Positions 46,601 through 56,846 of a stretch of DNA of 64,000 bases are shown piece by piece. Source of the DNA: Zarea fungicola (lineage: Eukaryota; Ascomycota; Sordariomycetes; Hypocreales; Cordycipitaceae). Made by a program: the position numbers and the translations under genes. The stretch covers positions 1 through 64,000 of the forward strand of contig FWCC01000298.1 in NCBI GenBank assembly GCA_900169235.1, read 5' to 3'. The notes beneath the pieces are model-generated. The model was given only the letters and a program-made list of their open reading frames with translations, had not been told where the DNA came from and did not search any database. Each line of letters begins with the position of its first letter. The stretch's first letter is position 1.

Positions 46601-47317
46601 NNNNNNNNNNNNNNNNNNNNNNNNNNNNNNNNNNNNNNNNNNNNNNNNNNNNNNNNNNNNNNNNNNNNNNNNNNNNNNNNNNNNNNNCCTTTTGCTAGAT
46701 TTGGTGTAACGGGAGAGGATCGTTACATGGCGATGAGAAATCGCTCCATTTGTCCTGGGGACTGGTGAGCAAGGCCAGGAATCTCGTTCACTCCATAGAA
46801 AACACACCCATTTTGGTGCGGATTTCGTGTATGGCTTTTACGGAAATGGCGTTGCTATCCATCCGTGTACTCGGTCTTATTAGTAGTTGTAAACACCTAT
46901 ACCCTGCTGCGTCTACAGCAATGTAACATGATATTACCCATAGACGATCAGGACCCCCCAGTAAAACTCGAGAGACATATGGGTTAGCCTCAAATGAAGA
47001 TGCAGCACAAATCAGCCATTATAGCTAGTCCGATAATCAAACTAACCACCTAGCCATTCACCTCGATTTTATGATCGCTCCCATCATTATTAGCCTTTGG
47101 CGGGGCAGGCTGCAGCGGGGTGACTCTTCAAACCTGCACCAACGGCAAGAGGCCCACAATTTTAAATCGCAAAATTGCTGCACTGTCTGCTCAATTGCAA
47201 TAGTTGAACAGCTGCCAGAGCGGCTTTGTGGAAGTTAGCCAGCAGGAGAATCCGTCAATCCAAAATATTTACAATACGATAACTAAACTGAACCAAAACC
47301 CATCACGTTTGCCCACC
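43650..47317. other. Gene-poor interval, 3.7 kb
   Basis: Head-to-head interval between the cupin gene and GCN20. It contains a 101-N gap (46587-46687). A 183-codon minus-strand frame at 44548-45099 has no recognisable domain. I see no tRNA or transposon. The right end is the GCN20 promoter and leader. Confidence 0.5.
46587..46687. other. Assembly gap (101 N)
   Basis: A run of 101 N of unknown true size, in otherwise gene-free DNA. Confidence 0.95.
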
Positions 47318-49651
47318 ATGGAGGCCGAAATCAAGGCCGCTATTCCCAACATAGACCCGATCATATCGCAATACTCGGTCGGCTATCTCAACCATGCCTC
47401 GACGGCCTGGTCCGACGAAAGCGAAGGCTCAGAGATCTCCCCACTTGCCGAAGCTGCACAGACTATCACGGAGCTTCTCATCTCTGCCTCGGGAAACAGC
47501 GCCCTAGAAGACCAGATCAAAGCCCTCGTCGTGAAATGGGCCGACAAGTACACCGCCGCCAACGGCACCGGCGAGCGCCACGGACCACTGGCAATTCGTC
47601 GTCTTGACCAGACCATCCAGGTCAGCTCGCAGCGCAACATGTCGTCGACCCTTGCTGTCGCTACCGGCGGCGTTGACCTCGAGTCCGCCAACGCCCGCAA
47701 GGTCGAGTCCAAAGTCGACCGCAAGAAGCTCGAGAAGGCTGAGCGCAAGATTGCCGCCAAGCAACAGAAGAAGGTGTACAAGAACGTCGAATACGAGGCG
47801 TCCAAGCTTCTTGACCAAGTCGACGACGCACAGTCGTACGAGGAGTTTTACATGGCTGTCAACCCGCTGCAGATGGGCGGCACCGGTGCCAACAAGACCA
47901 AGGACATCAAGCTCGACAACATCGACGTCTCCATTGGAGCACAGCGTATTCTTACGGATACTACACTTACGCTCGCATATGGTCACCGCTATGGTCTGGT
48001 CGGAAACAATGGTGTTGGTAAATCTACGCTTCTACGCGCCTTGTCGAGACGTGAGGTTGCGATTCCTACTCATATTTCCATTCTCCATGTCGAACAAGAA
48101 GTAAGTTGGAAACGAAATGAACATACCAATCTACGAAAGCCACAAAGGAAAGTTGCTAACCATAGGCAAAAAAAAAAAACACAGCTTACCGGTGATGATA
48201 CACCTGCCATCCAAGCTGTCCTTGATGCCGACGTCTGGCGCAAGGTTTTAATGCGCGATCAAGAACAGCTGATGGCGGCCTTGGCCGAAATCGAAAGCAA
48301 ACGTGCGCCTCTTGCTGATACTTCTGCCGATGCCGCCAAGCTTGATCGTGAGAAGGAGACGATGGACACCAAGCTCGGCGACGTCCAAGCTAAACTGGCT
48401 GAGATGGAGTCCGACAAGGCCGAGTCCCGAGCCGCTAGTATCCTTGCCGGTCTGGGTTTCTCCCCAGAGCGACAACAGTTTGCCACAAAGACATTTTCTG
48501 GTGGTTGGCGTATGCGTCTGGCCCTTGCCCGAGCCCTGTTCTGCGAGCCTGACCTACTACTTCTTGACGAACCGTCCAACATGTTGGACGTCCCCTCTAT
48601 TGCCTTTCTTTCGACATACCTCCAAGGATATCCAAGTACCGTCCTTGTCGTCTCCCATGACAGAGCGTTCCTCAACGAGGTTGCCACTGATATCGTTCAC
48701 CAGCACTCTGAGCGCCTTGACTATTACAGAGGAGCTAACTTTGACTCCTTTTACGCCACTCGTGAGGAGCGCAAGAAGATCGCCAAGAAGGAATACGAGA
48801 ACCAGATGGCATACCGTCAGCATCTGCAGTCCTTCATTGACAAATTCCGATACAATGCTGCCAAGTCATCTGAAGCACAGTCTCGTATTAAAAAACTCGA
48901 GAAGCTCCCCGTACTGGAGCCCCCCGAGGCCGAATACAGTGTCAAGTTTATCTTTCCCGACGTGGAGAAGCTTTCACCACCTATTATTCAGATGACAGAA
49001 GTCACCTTTGGGTACTCCCCGGATAAGATTCTTCTTCGAAACGTGGATCTTGATGTTCAGCTCGACTCTCGCATCGGTATCGTTGGTCCCAACGGTGCTG
49101 GTAAGACGACAGTCTTGAAGCTGCTTATTGGCAAACTCCAGCCGCTCTCCGGTCTCATCTCCGCCAACTCAAGACTGCGCATTGGCTTCTTTGCGCAGCA
49201 TCATATTGATGCTCTCGATCTCACAGTCAGCGCCGTGTCGTTCATGGCCAAGACGTACCCCGGCAAATCTGACGAAGAGTACCGCCGCCAGCTCGGTGCC
49301 TTTGGTATCACTGGCACGACAGGCTTGCAGAAGATGGCTCAGCTGTCTGGAGGTCAAAAATCGAGGGTGGCGTTTGCGTGCCTGGCCCTGACGAACCCAC
49401 ACATTCTCGTTCTTGACGAACCGTCCAACCACTTGGATATCGAGGCCATGGACGCCCTGGCCGAGGCCCTCAACGCCTTCCAGGGCGGTGTGCTCATGGT
49501 TTCTCACGACGTAACGATGCTGCAAATGGTTTGTACGTCGCTATGGGTCTGTGATGGTGGTACGGTAGAAAAGTTTGATGGCGACGTCAACCAGTACAAG
49601 AAGAGAATTGCGTCACAGGCAGATGCTGCCGGTGTTGTCAAGCAGCATTAG
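47318..49651 (+). CDS. GCN20: ABC-F ATPase Gcn20 (translation regulator)
   Basis: Two exons (47318-48100 and 48185-49651) give 749 aa, close to the 752 aa of yeast Gcn20. The start MEAEIKAAIPN lies in CCACCATGG. There are two ABC ATPase domains and no membrane segments: Walker A GLVGNNGVGKST and GIVGPNGAGKTT, signatures FSGGWRMRLALARAL and LSGGQKSRVAFACLAL, Walker B LLLLDEPSNMLDV and ILVLDEPSNHLDI. The N-terminal about 190 residues are the Gcn1-binding type region. With Gcn1, the protein helps activate the kinase Gcn2 on ribosomes in amino-acid starvation. The 84-nt intron (48101-48184) is a multiple of three and has no in-frame stop, so retention would insert 28 residues, including a Lys run, after HVEQE. 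Confidence 0.95.
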   Translation: MEAEIKAAIPNIDPIISQYSVGYLNHASTAWSDESEGSEISPLAEAAQTITELLISASGNSALEDQIKALVVKWADKYTAANGTGERHGPLAIRRLDQTIQVSSQRNMSSTLAVATGGVDLESANARKVESKVDRKKLEKAERKIAAKQQKKVYKNVEYEASKLLDQVDDAQSYEEFYMAVNPLQMGGTGANKTKDIKLDNIDVSIGAQRILTDTTLTLAYGHRYGLVGNNGVGKSTLLRALSRREVAIPTHISILHVEQEVSWKRNEHTNLRKPQRKVANHRQKKKTQLTGDDTPAIQAVLDADVWRKVLMRDQEQLMAALAEIESKRAPLADTSADAAKLDREKETMDTKLGDVQAKLAEMESDKAESRAASILAGLGFSPERQQFATKTFSGGWRMRLALARALFCEPDLLLLDEPSNMLDVPSIAFLSTYLQGYPSTVLVVSHDRAFLNEVATDIVHQHSERLDYYRGANFDSFYATREERKKIAKKEYENQMAYRQHLQSFIDKFRYNAAKSSEAQSRIKKLEKLPVLEPPEAEYSVKFIFPDVEKLSPPIIQMTEVTFGYSPDKILLRNVDLDVQLDSRIGIVGPNGAGKTTVLKLLIGKLQPLSGLISANSRLRIGFFAQHHIDALDLTVSAVSFMAKTYPGKSDEEYRRQLGAFGITGTTGLQKMAQLSGGQKSRVAFACLALTNPHILVLDEPSNHLDIEAMDALAEALNAFQGGVLMVSHDVTMLQMVCTSLWVCDGGTVEKFDGDVNQYKKRIASQADAAGVVKQH

Positions 49652-50577
49652 GGGGAATTTGACAAGTGAGGTGAAGTGCATTTTATAGGCGTCACATTAG
49701 GACATGATTACGATGAAAACTTAGATGAGGATAATCTTGGAAAAAATAAGAGGAAAACTTGATTGAGAGTGAACAACACAAGTCGAGAGGTTGATTTGTT
49801 ATACATCAATGTACACAGTACTCGGTAGTCCGTCTGTAATCATAATTGCTAGAACTGCATCCGCGCTAGGATACGGAGTACTTCGGGGGCCTTTATTACG
49901 ACTCTCAATTGCTTTGTGCCTGAGGTCTGGGAGAAGTATATAAGTGGGGCGAAATTCATCTCGGAAGTTGGCCCCCGCCAGCCAATCTCCAGTCTGCAAG
50001 GTAGCAGCATGTTGGAGGTTGGAAGAGACGTGTAGCTTTTTTTTTGGGTAGTCTCACCAGGTTGGGGGATTGAGAGAACATTGTCTATAGCTCATAAATA
50101 CGGTTGGTATCCATTGCGCTTGATTAAAGAGCGATTTTGTGGTCAGTGAATCTGCCTTACACTCTATGACAATATGAAACTCCTTGTTGCTGTTGTATGT
50201 ACTTAACCTTGCCTGCAACACTAGAGACGACACAGCAGAAGCCAAAAGCCAAAAGCCAAAAGCCATTGGTACCTGTTGAGATTTGGCGGGTGCGTTTTAT
50301 TGGAGCCTAACCGATTTAGGAAACGCGTGTTCCAGGTGTCAACAACCGTGAGTGGCCTCTGGCAGAGCTGCCCGCTCTTTCCCTGGGGATCGTAGCGGTG
50401 AACCAATTTCCACCCCTCCCAGGGCAAAAAATCAACACCGCCGGCTCATCCCAGTCCCTTTCCCTCTCGCGCATCCACATATCTTGGAGCCTTGCCCAGT
50501 TCGAGATACGCATTCAGTTCTTACATCCTCCATCAAATCCTTTTCAACCTCATTTTTGAAAGTTTCCAGCCGCCATC
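49652..50577. promoter_or_regulatory. Intergenic: beta-tubulin promoter region
   Basis: About 930 bp between two plus-strand genes. It holds a threefold AAAAGCC repeat (about 50235-50262) and an ACGCGT box at about 50322. No gene recognised. Confidence 0.45.
50235..50262. repeat. Threefold 7-bp tandem repeat (AAAAGCC)
   Basis: Three consecutive copies of the AAAAGCC unit with a flanking partial unit, about 320 bp upstream of the beta-tubulin start codon. Confidence 0.65.
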
Positions 50578-52303
50578 ATGCGTGAGATTGTAAGTGTCTC
50601 TCCCCAATAGCATCCTTTATTGGCCCCTCCACGACGCGTTCCTGAGAGCTGCCCCTGAGCTGTACCCCGCCGAGGAGTCCGGCCAGCAGCAACCACGAAC
50701 GTGTCTCCGTACTCGAGGAGTGATTGGGGAAACTCAAAGCGGATTTTTTTTATGATGAATTACTGCTAATGACTTTCTTTTCCAATTTGTATAGGTTCAT
50801 CTCCAGACCGGTCAGTGCGTAAGTGACCAACCGACATCATAATACTCGAGGCACATTTTGGGCGGTCATTACTGACAGTTTGGATAGGGTAACCAAATTG
50901 GTGCTGCTTTCTGGCAGACCATTTCTGGCGAGCACGGCCTCGACAGCTCCGGTGTCTACAATGGCACCTCTGAGCTCCAGCTCGAGCGTATGAACGTCTA
51001 CTTCAACGAGGTTTGTTTTTCCCTTGTTACGGGTGCAGTGTAGCTCTCGCGTCACCCGTGCCGAGGTGGACACTGACCGCGATTTTTATCTAGGCTTCTG
51101 GCAACAAGTATGTTCCTCGCGCTGTTCTCGTCGATCTTGAGCCTGGCACCATGGATGCCGTCCGTGCCGGTCCTTTCGGTCAGCTCTTCCGTCCCGACAA
51201 CTTCGTTTTCGGTCAGTCCGGTGCCGGCAACAACTGGGCCAAGGGTCACTACACTGAGGGTGCTGAGCTCGTTGACCAGGTTCTCGACGTTGTCCGTCGT
51301 GAGGCTGAGGGCTGCGACTGCCTTCAGGGCTTCCAGATCACCCACTCCCTCGGTGGTGGTACCGGTGCCGGTATGGGAACTCTGCTCATCTCCAAGATCC
51401 GCGAAGAGTTCCCTGACCGTATGATGGCTACCTACTCCGTTGTCCCTTCGCCCGGCAACTCCGACACCGTTGTCGAGCCCTACAATGCCACCCTCTCCGT
51501 CCATCAGCTCGTTGAGAACTCGGACGAGACCTTCTGCATTGACAACCAGGCCCTGTACGATATTTGCATGCGCACCCTGAAGCTCAGCAACCCCTCGTAC
51601 GGTGACCTGAACCATCTCGTCTCCGTCGTCATGTCCGGTATCACTACCTGCCTGCGTTTCCCCGGTCAGCTCAACTCTGATCTCCGCAAGCTCGCCGTCA
51701 ACATGGTACCCTTCCCTCGTCTGCATTTCTTCATGGTCGGCTTCGCTCCCCTGACCAGCCGTGGTGCTCACTCTTTCCGCGCTGTCAGCGTCCCTGAGCT
51801 CACCCAGCAGATGTTCGACCCCAAGAACATGATGGCTGCTTCTGACTTCCGTAACGGTCGTTACCTGACCTGCTCCGCCATCTTGTGAGTAGCCTCACTT
51901 CGTCGTTTTCGATATACTTGACTAATATTCAATAGCCGTGGTAAGGTTGCCATGAAGGAGGTTGAGGACCAGATGCGTAATGTGCAGAACAAGAACTCCA
52001 CCTACTTCGTTGAATGGATCCCCAACAACATCCAGAACGCCCTCTGTGCTGTCCCCCCACGCGGTCTCAAGATGTCGTCGACCTTCATTGGTAACTCGAC
52101 TTCGATCCAGGATCTCTTCAAGCGTGTCGGCGAGCAGTTCTCTGCCATGTTCCGTCGCAAGGCTTTCTTGCACTGGTACACTGGTGAGGGTATGGACGAG
52201 ATGGAGTTCACNNGAGTACCAGCAGTACCAGGATGCTGGTATTGACGATGAGGAGGAGGAGTACGAGGAGGAAGCCCCTCTGGAGGGCGATGAGGCTCTG
52301 TAA
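50578..52303 (+). CDS. Beta-tubulin (internal NN gap)
   Basis: Five exons: 50578-50589 (MREI), 50795-50818 (VHLQTGQC), 50888-51010, 51094-51884 and 51936-52303. This is the usual Pezizomycotina layout. The protein shows the GTP-binding loop [10 protein letters not shown] and an acidic tail ending [18 protein letters not shown]. In the last exon, NN at 52212-52213 replaces about 11 expected codons between MEFT and EYQQYQDAG and breaks the frame, so this is an assembly deletion rather than a pseudogene. Residue 167 is Tyr (TAC at 51433-51435) where most fungal beta-tubulins have Phe; Glu198 and Phe200 are the usual residues. Residues 174-175 (GN for the common KV) and 205 (Gln for Glu) also differ, so it may be a divergent paralogue. 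Beta-tubulin forms microtubules with alpha-tubulin and is the benzimidazole target. Confidence 0.95.
52212..52213. other. Two-base N gap inside the beta-tubulin coding sequence
   Basis: Conservation of beta-tubulin implies about 34 missing bases here, not two. Without that repair the frame changes and a false C-terminus is read. Confidence 0.85.
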
Positions 52304-52708
52304 ATCAACAGCCCGGAATGCTAGCCATTAAGACTTCTCCGCAAGCGTGAGAAAATACATTTCTAGTGTCTATTCACTTCGAGGCAGTGGAAGCAATTGT
52401 TTGTCAGGGGTTTTTAGATATCCTCGAGTGTTCTTACGATTCGTGTAGCAATTGTACACAACCAGTAAAATACGCGTACTATAGTACCATTTAATCACTC
52501 ATTTGTGTATAATTATTATTCTTGTCCGCTAGTACCGCAACGAAGTATAAATTATGACAGTTTGTTCTTACAAGCTATTCTCATTTGCGGCACACGTGAT
52601 GTGATGAGTCAGCACCCAAAAAGCTGGGATCCCGAACAAGCTACCTTTCCTAGCACTGTGAACGTACAACGGCCAAGTTTGCGACAGCAGACAATACCGT
52701 CATCATCA
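52304..52708. other. Intergenic between beta-tubulin and the uL6m gene
   Basis: About 400 bp holding the tubulin 3' end and the start region of the next gene. The frame of the next gene is open upstream to about 52505. An ACGCGT occurs at about 52472. Confidence 0.5.
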
Positions 52709-53657
52709 ATGTTTTCTCCGGCGAAAAAGGTGGTGCTGGGCCAAGCGGCTCGAGTAGCGTCGTCCCCGGCCCTCCCGCTGCCCGGCTTCCTCATACCAGC
52801 GTGGCAATCGACCGCGCGACAGTTTTCGACGACTGTACCACGGCCCTCAAAGCTAGGCAGAACCCCGATTTCTGTGCCCCCGGGCGTGGAATTGACCATT
52901 GACGGACCTAAAACTATCAAGAGCATGACTTCATACAAGCCAAAAATTATCAAGACGATAACAGTCAAGGGACCGCTTGGTTAGTCCACACCCCTTTGTG
53001 CGAGAAGGCGAAAGGGTGTTTACGATTGGCATTATACGTATTGCGATGCCAGTTCGAGGCAGAATCCAGTTGACTAACAATTGGTGAATTGAATAGGAGA
53101 ATTGAGCATGGATGTGCCGAGTTTTCTTCAATTGGAGCGTGACTTGGAGAACGGTAGGGTCATCTTGTCCGTTGACGATGCCAACGTCGCGCAACAAAAG
53201 GAGATGTGGGGTGAGTTTCCACCTTTGCATTATATTCAGAGTCTACAGAAATAGCCCTAGACAGTCGGTTTACTAACGATAGGTTTCAGGCACCACATGG
53301 GCGTATCTCAACAACCACATCATGGGCGTCTCTGAGGGCCACACAGCGATTCTTCGACTGGTCGGAGTCGGATATCGAGCGACGGTAGAGGAGCGCAAAA
53401 GCAAAGCCGAGTACCCTGGGCAGAAATTCTTGTGCCTGAAGCTTGGGTTCACACACCCTGTGGAGGAAGGAATCCCCAAGGGCGTGACGGTGTCCACGCC
53501 TGCACCTACGAGAATCCTCCTCGAGGGTCCAGAGCGTGAGGTGCTCATGTCGTTTGCGGGTCGGGTGCGCAAGTGGCGACCCCCAGAGCCGTACAAGGGC
53601 AAGGGTGTCTTTGTCAATGACCAGACGATCAAGCTCAAGCAGAAGAAGATTAAATAG
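52709..53657 (+). CDS. MRPL6: Mitochondrial ribosomal protein uL6m
   Basis: Three exons (52709-52979, 53097-53210 and 53290-53657) give 250 aa; the introns are 117 and 79 nt with CTAAC branch points. The N-terminal about 55 residues are basic and Ser/Ala-rich (FSPAKKVVLGQAARVASS, RQFSTTVPRPSKLG), a plausible mitochondrial targeting peptide. The rest matches ribosomal L6: GRTPISVPPGVELTI, TVKGPLGELSMDVP, TTWAYLNNHIMGVSEGHTAILRLVGVGYRA, and the C-terminal KKWRPPEPYKGKGV-type element (RKWRPPEPYKGKGVFVNDQ). It binds 23S-type rRNA near the factor-binding site of the large mitoribosomal subunit. An earlier in-frame ATG exists, but the one at 52709 gives a normal presequence. Confidence 0.9.
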
Positions 53658-54295
53658 AGCAGCGGCGAGAGCGCACAAGGGATGTCGGTGCTGTGGCGTC
53701 GGACTGGAGCCTCTTGTGTAAAGTTTATTCTTGGATTTTGTCAGGAAAGTGTAAAAAGGAGGGATGGCTTATACTGGGCTGTCTTATTGTACAATACATT
53801 CGGCTCTTGCAGCGTTTTTTACATGAATGCAATATATACACGTTTTACTGTGCTCTATGTCGGGGTTGGAGTGCTGACAGGATTAGAGTGCTACAGGCTA
53901 GTACCACGAACAACAACACCGTTTCGGTTATAGGTGCTTTCTCACAAAAACCAATAAGTGCAAGGATTGTTAATAAGAGAGAGATAGCTTGCTGACTTGC
54001 ATCGTGGCAATACCAAGCTGACGGACAAAGTGTAAGTTGACTAATAAGAGTAAGTAGAGTCGAATGGCTGACGGCCTCAAACCCCACTATTCCAAGCACA
54101 CAATTGAGTAGCTCCAGCCTCGTACCAGATGAGGCCGCAGTAAACACACGGAAATCGACTTTTCTCTATCATTTTACAGCTGTATTTTTTTTTTTTTTTT
54201 TAAAATAGCCCAAGAGTTTTTTCTCCCCTTCGGACCCATCGGCCGACGAGCCGCACACAATATATAGAAAACCCCATATTTTAACTTCCCCTCCT
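53658..54295. other. Intergenic upstream of HAL2
   Basis: About 640 bp. It contains a long T run (about 54187-54201) and a TATATA element at 54261-54266. No gene recognised. Confidence 0.5.
54261..54266 (+). promoter_or_regulatory. TATA-like element of the HAL2 gene
   Basis: TATATA lies only 35 bp upstream of the first ATG (54296). If used with common fungal spacing, transcription would begin close to or after that ATG, which would favour the inner start at 54620. Confidence 0.4.
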
Positions 54296-55699
54296 ATGAC
54301 TTCCCGTGCTCCATCATCACGAGAACCCCGCGAAACCTGGGAGTCTTACTTTTACCGGTACCCTTTTCTTATTGGCCTCAGTTTTGCGGTATTACCTGCC
54401 ATTTTTGCCGTCCTTGCCCTTTTAATTCCCCATTCTCCGCTTCCAGGCTTACTCACTCAGCCAACGACAGCGACACTAAGAACAGCGGCATCATCAGAGC
54501 CGCAATCGCTGATCCCCGCAGCCGTCCCCGCCAGCATCGCCGCCATTGCTTCTTCATTCTTCCCCCGACGACTCGTCCAGCTATCTGGCCACCTCCTCAC
54601 CCGAGCGTCGTCATCCTACAACATGGTCGTCTCCCCGCGTTACGAGCGCGAGCTCCAGATCGCCGAGCTGGCTGTCCAGCGTGCAGCCATCCTCACAAAG
54701 CGCGTCTTCCACGAAAAGGCCAAGGGCACCGTCGACAAGAACGACAAGTCACCTGTCACAATTGGTGATTTCGGCGCCCAGGCTCTCATCATCGCCGCCC
54801 TGCAGCACAACTTTCCTGAGGACGCCATCGTCGCGGAAGAGGAGGCCGCGCAGCTCCGTGAGGATGCCACACTACGCGACACCATCTGGGAGCTCGTCCG
54901 CTCGACCAAGCTCTCCGATGCCACCTCCGAGGCAGCCCTTGGTGGCGCCATTGCGAGCGCCGACTCGATGCTTGCGCTGATTGACAAGGGCAACAGCCCA
55001 GGCGGCAGCAGCGGCCGCATCTGGACCATTGACCCCATTGACGGCACCAAGGGTTTCCTCCGTGGCGGTCAGTATGCCGTGTGCCTAGGGCTCATGGTCG
55101 ATGGCGACGTCAAGGTCGGCGTCCTCGGCTGCCCGAACCTGCCCGTCGACGACACCGTGCGCTTGACGGCCGAGAGCGGTGCCAACTCGACTGACGCCGA
55201 GGGCCACGGCGTCGTCCTCGCCGCCGTGCAGCATCACGGCGCGCACAGCCGCGCCCTCACGGACGGTGGCTTGTCCGCTAGCAAGCACATTGGCATGCGC
55301 GTGCTGTCGGACCTCGCAAAGGCGACCTTTTGCGAGAGTGTCGAGGCCGGGCACTCGGCCCACGGCGACCAGGCGGAGATTTCCCGCAAGCTGGGCATCA
55401 CCGAGCCGAGCGTGCGCATGGACTCGCAGGCCAAGTACGGGTCGATTGCGCGGGGCGCGGGCGACATTTACCTGCGCCTGCCCGTCAAGGCCACGTACCA
55501 GGAGAAGATTTGGGACCACGCGGCGGGTGACTTGATCGTGCGGGAGTCGGGCGGCCAGGTGACGGATATTCACGGCAAGAGACTTGATTTTGGCGCTGGT
55601 CGCACGCTCGCGAATAATAAGGGCGTTGTTGCGGCGCCGGCGCCTGTGCACGCGCAGGTACTTGCGGCTGTGCAGGAGGTGCTTAAGATTGAGGCATAA
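54296..55699 (+). CDS. HAL2: 3'(2'),5'-bisphosphate nucleotidase Hal2/Met22
   Basis: Intronless, 467 aa from the first ATG, or 359 aa from an inner ATG at 54620 (MVVSPRYERELQIAELAVQRAA), which is the normal length and start of the family. Inositol-phosphatase superfamily motifs are VAEEEAAQL (Glu metal ligands), WTIDPIDGTKGFLRGGQYAV and WDHAAGDLIVRESGG. The enzyme converts 3'-phosphoadenosine 5'-phosphate to AMP, relieving inhibition of sulfate assimilation and RNA exonucleases; in yeast it is the sodium and lithium target. The extra 108 residues carry one strong hydrophobic helix (FLIGLSFAVLPAIFAVLALLI, about residues 24-44), so the long form would be membrane-anchored. The inner ATG has the better context. 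Confidence 0.9.
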   Translation: MTSRAPSSREPRETWESYFYRYPFLIGLSFAVLPAIFAVLALLIPHSPLPGLLTQPTTATLRTAASSEPQSLIPAAVPASIAAIASSFFPRRLVQLSGHLLTRASSSYNMVVSPRYERELQIAELAVQRAAILTKRVFHEKAKGTVDKNDKSPVTIGDFGAQALIIAALQHNFPEDAIVAEEEAAQLREDATLRDTIWELVRSTKLSDATSEAALGGAIASADSMLALIDKGNSPGGSSGRIWTIDPIDGTKGFLRGGQYAVCLGLMVDGDVKVGVLGCPNLPVDDTVRLTAESGANSTDAEGHGVVLAAVQHHGAHSRALTDGGLSASKHIGMRVLSDLAKATFCESVEAGHSAHGDQAEISRKLGITEPSVRMDSQAKYGSIARGAGDIYLRLPVKATYQEKIWDHAAGDLIVRESGGQVTDIHGKRLDFGAGRTLANNKGVVAAPAPVHAQVLAAVQEVLKIEA

Positions 55700-56136
55700 A
55701 GCTTCTTTTTTCATGAACCCATCCAATTTTTTATTGAATTTTATCTAAGAGATGAATTAGACGTCACGAGTTAAAAAGACCAGAGTATGGAAATGCTATG
55801 AAGTGAGCTTACACAATACCATGTGTTTGCTGATTGCTATGTGATGTATATCAAGCCAACTGTCCTGTGAATGAAAAATACAAGAAAAAAAAAACCTTGA
55901 TTTATATGAGAAATTGTCGCCTACCCTGTCTTTTCAGTTTTATACGAGTTGGGTCGTGTGTTCATCAATCGTTGTTGAGCTGGTCTACAGTACAGTACAT
56001 ACTACTTTGGGTTGCGGATAAAATTTCCCGCCGTCCAGTCCCGATAGGTCCCTACCCTTTCAACAAACACCCATCCCAACTTCGTTGTCGCATTTGACTG
56101 AAGCACCACACATAAACCACAACAACGACACACAAA
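55700..56136. other. Intergenic between HAL2 and FMC1
   Basis: About 440 bp, A/T-rich at the left, holding the HAL2 3' end and the FMC1 promoter. Nothing else is seen. Confidence 0.5.
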
Positions 56137-56466
56137 ATGACATCTTCACCCGCGCATCTCCGATCTCTCTATCGGGCCATCCTGCGCGAGCTTCCCCCCC
56201 GCCCAATCCTTGCCGCGCAGCGCACGCCCTTACATACCCAGCTCCGAGCCAGCTTTTCTTCCTCACCAGCCGCCGCCAACGGCGTCGACACAACGGTAAC
56301 ATCGCCCGAGATTGCTGAGCAGCTCATCAGATACCTACGATCGCAGCGCACATATGCCACGCTTCTGGAGCGATACAACCCTGGCATGGAGATGGACGAG
56401 ACGGAGCGCGTGCGCCTGACGGCCAGGAGGGTTGGCATGGACCTGCCGGTTCTGGTTGGCCGATAA
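56137..56466 (+). CDS. FMC1: Mitochondrial complex V assembly factor Fmc1 (LYR family)
   Basis: A 109-aa single exon. The N-terminus has the LYR signature (LRSLYRAILREL, about residues 8-19), and the C-terminus has the Fmc1 end pattern (RYNPGMEMDETERVRLTARRVGMDLP). The middle is Ala/Ser-rich and then LRSQRTYATLLERYN. Fmc1 acts in the mitochondrial matrix with Atp12 in F1-ATPase assembly in yeast. The start ATG follows an A-rich leader (ACACAAAATG). It is tail-to-tail with the small secreted protein gene. Confidence 0.85.
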   Translation: MTSSPAHLRSLYRAILRELPPRPILAAQRTPLHTQLRASFSSSPAAANGVDTTVTSPEIAEQLIRYLRSQRTYATLLERYNPGMEMDETERVRLTARRVGMDLPVLVGR

Positions 56467-56846
56467 AGGGGGAAATGCGATATTGCGACTCTTTACCTTC
56501 GACTTTGAAGAGAGTGGTACTCGGCCGTGGAACTAAAATGTTGGATTGAATTCGAAAACGAGGACAAACCCGAGAAACACACCATCAGGGCGACAATGGA
56601 ATGATGGAAAAGAGAAGAAAAAATGTACAACAAGGACACCAAAAAAATGCAATAAAACCAAAATTTTATTGCCTGCTGTAACATAGACCGGCCGATACAA
56701 GCCAACTGCATACAAAATATACCCGCTTTGCGCCAAAACTTGCTTCCGCCGGCGATTAAAGATCATGGCTACATTTACAATGTACAGATTGCAGCCTATG
56801 CTGGGAACAACCGACTACAGTGAACACCCACTCTAGAGAGGCTCGT
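56467..56846. other. Intergenic between convergent genes
   Basis: A 380-bp tail-to-tail interval, rich in A runs. No gene recognised. Confidence 0.5.

Noticed and set aside
50630..50640. ACGCGT in the first intron of beta-tubulin as a cell-cycle site
   Set aside because: A single 6-mer in an intron is expected by chance in this much DNA.
51052..51771. A 239-codon minus-strand frame opposite beta-tubulin
   Set aside because: Shadow of the biased codon use of a highly expressed gene; the plus strand is unmistakable beta-tubulin.
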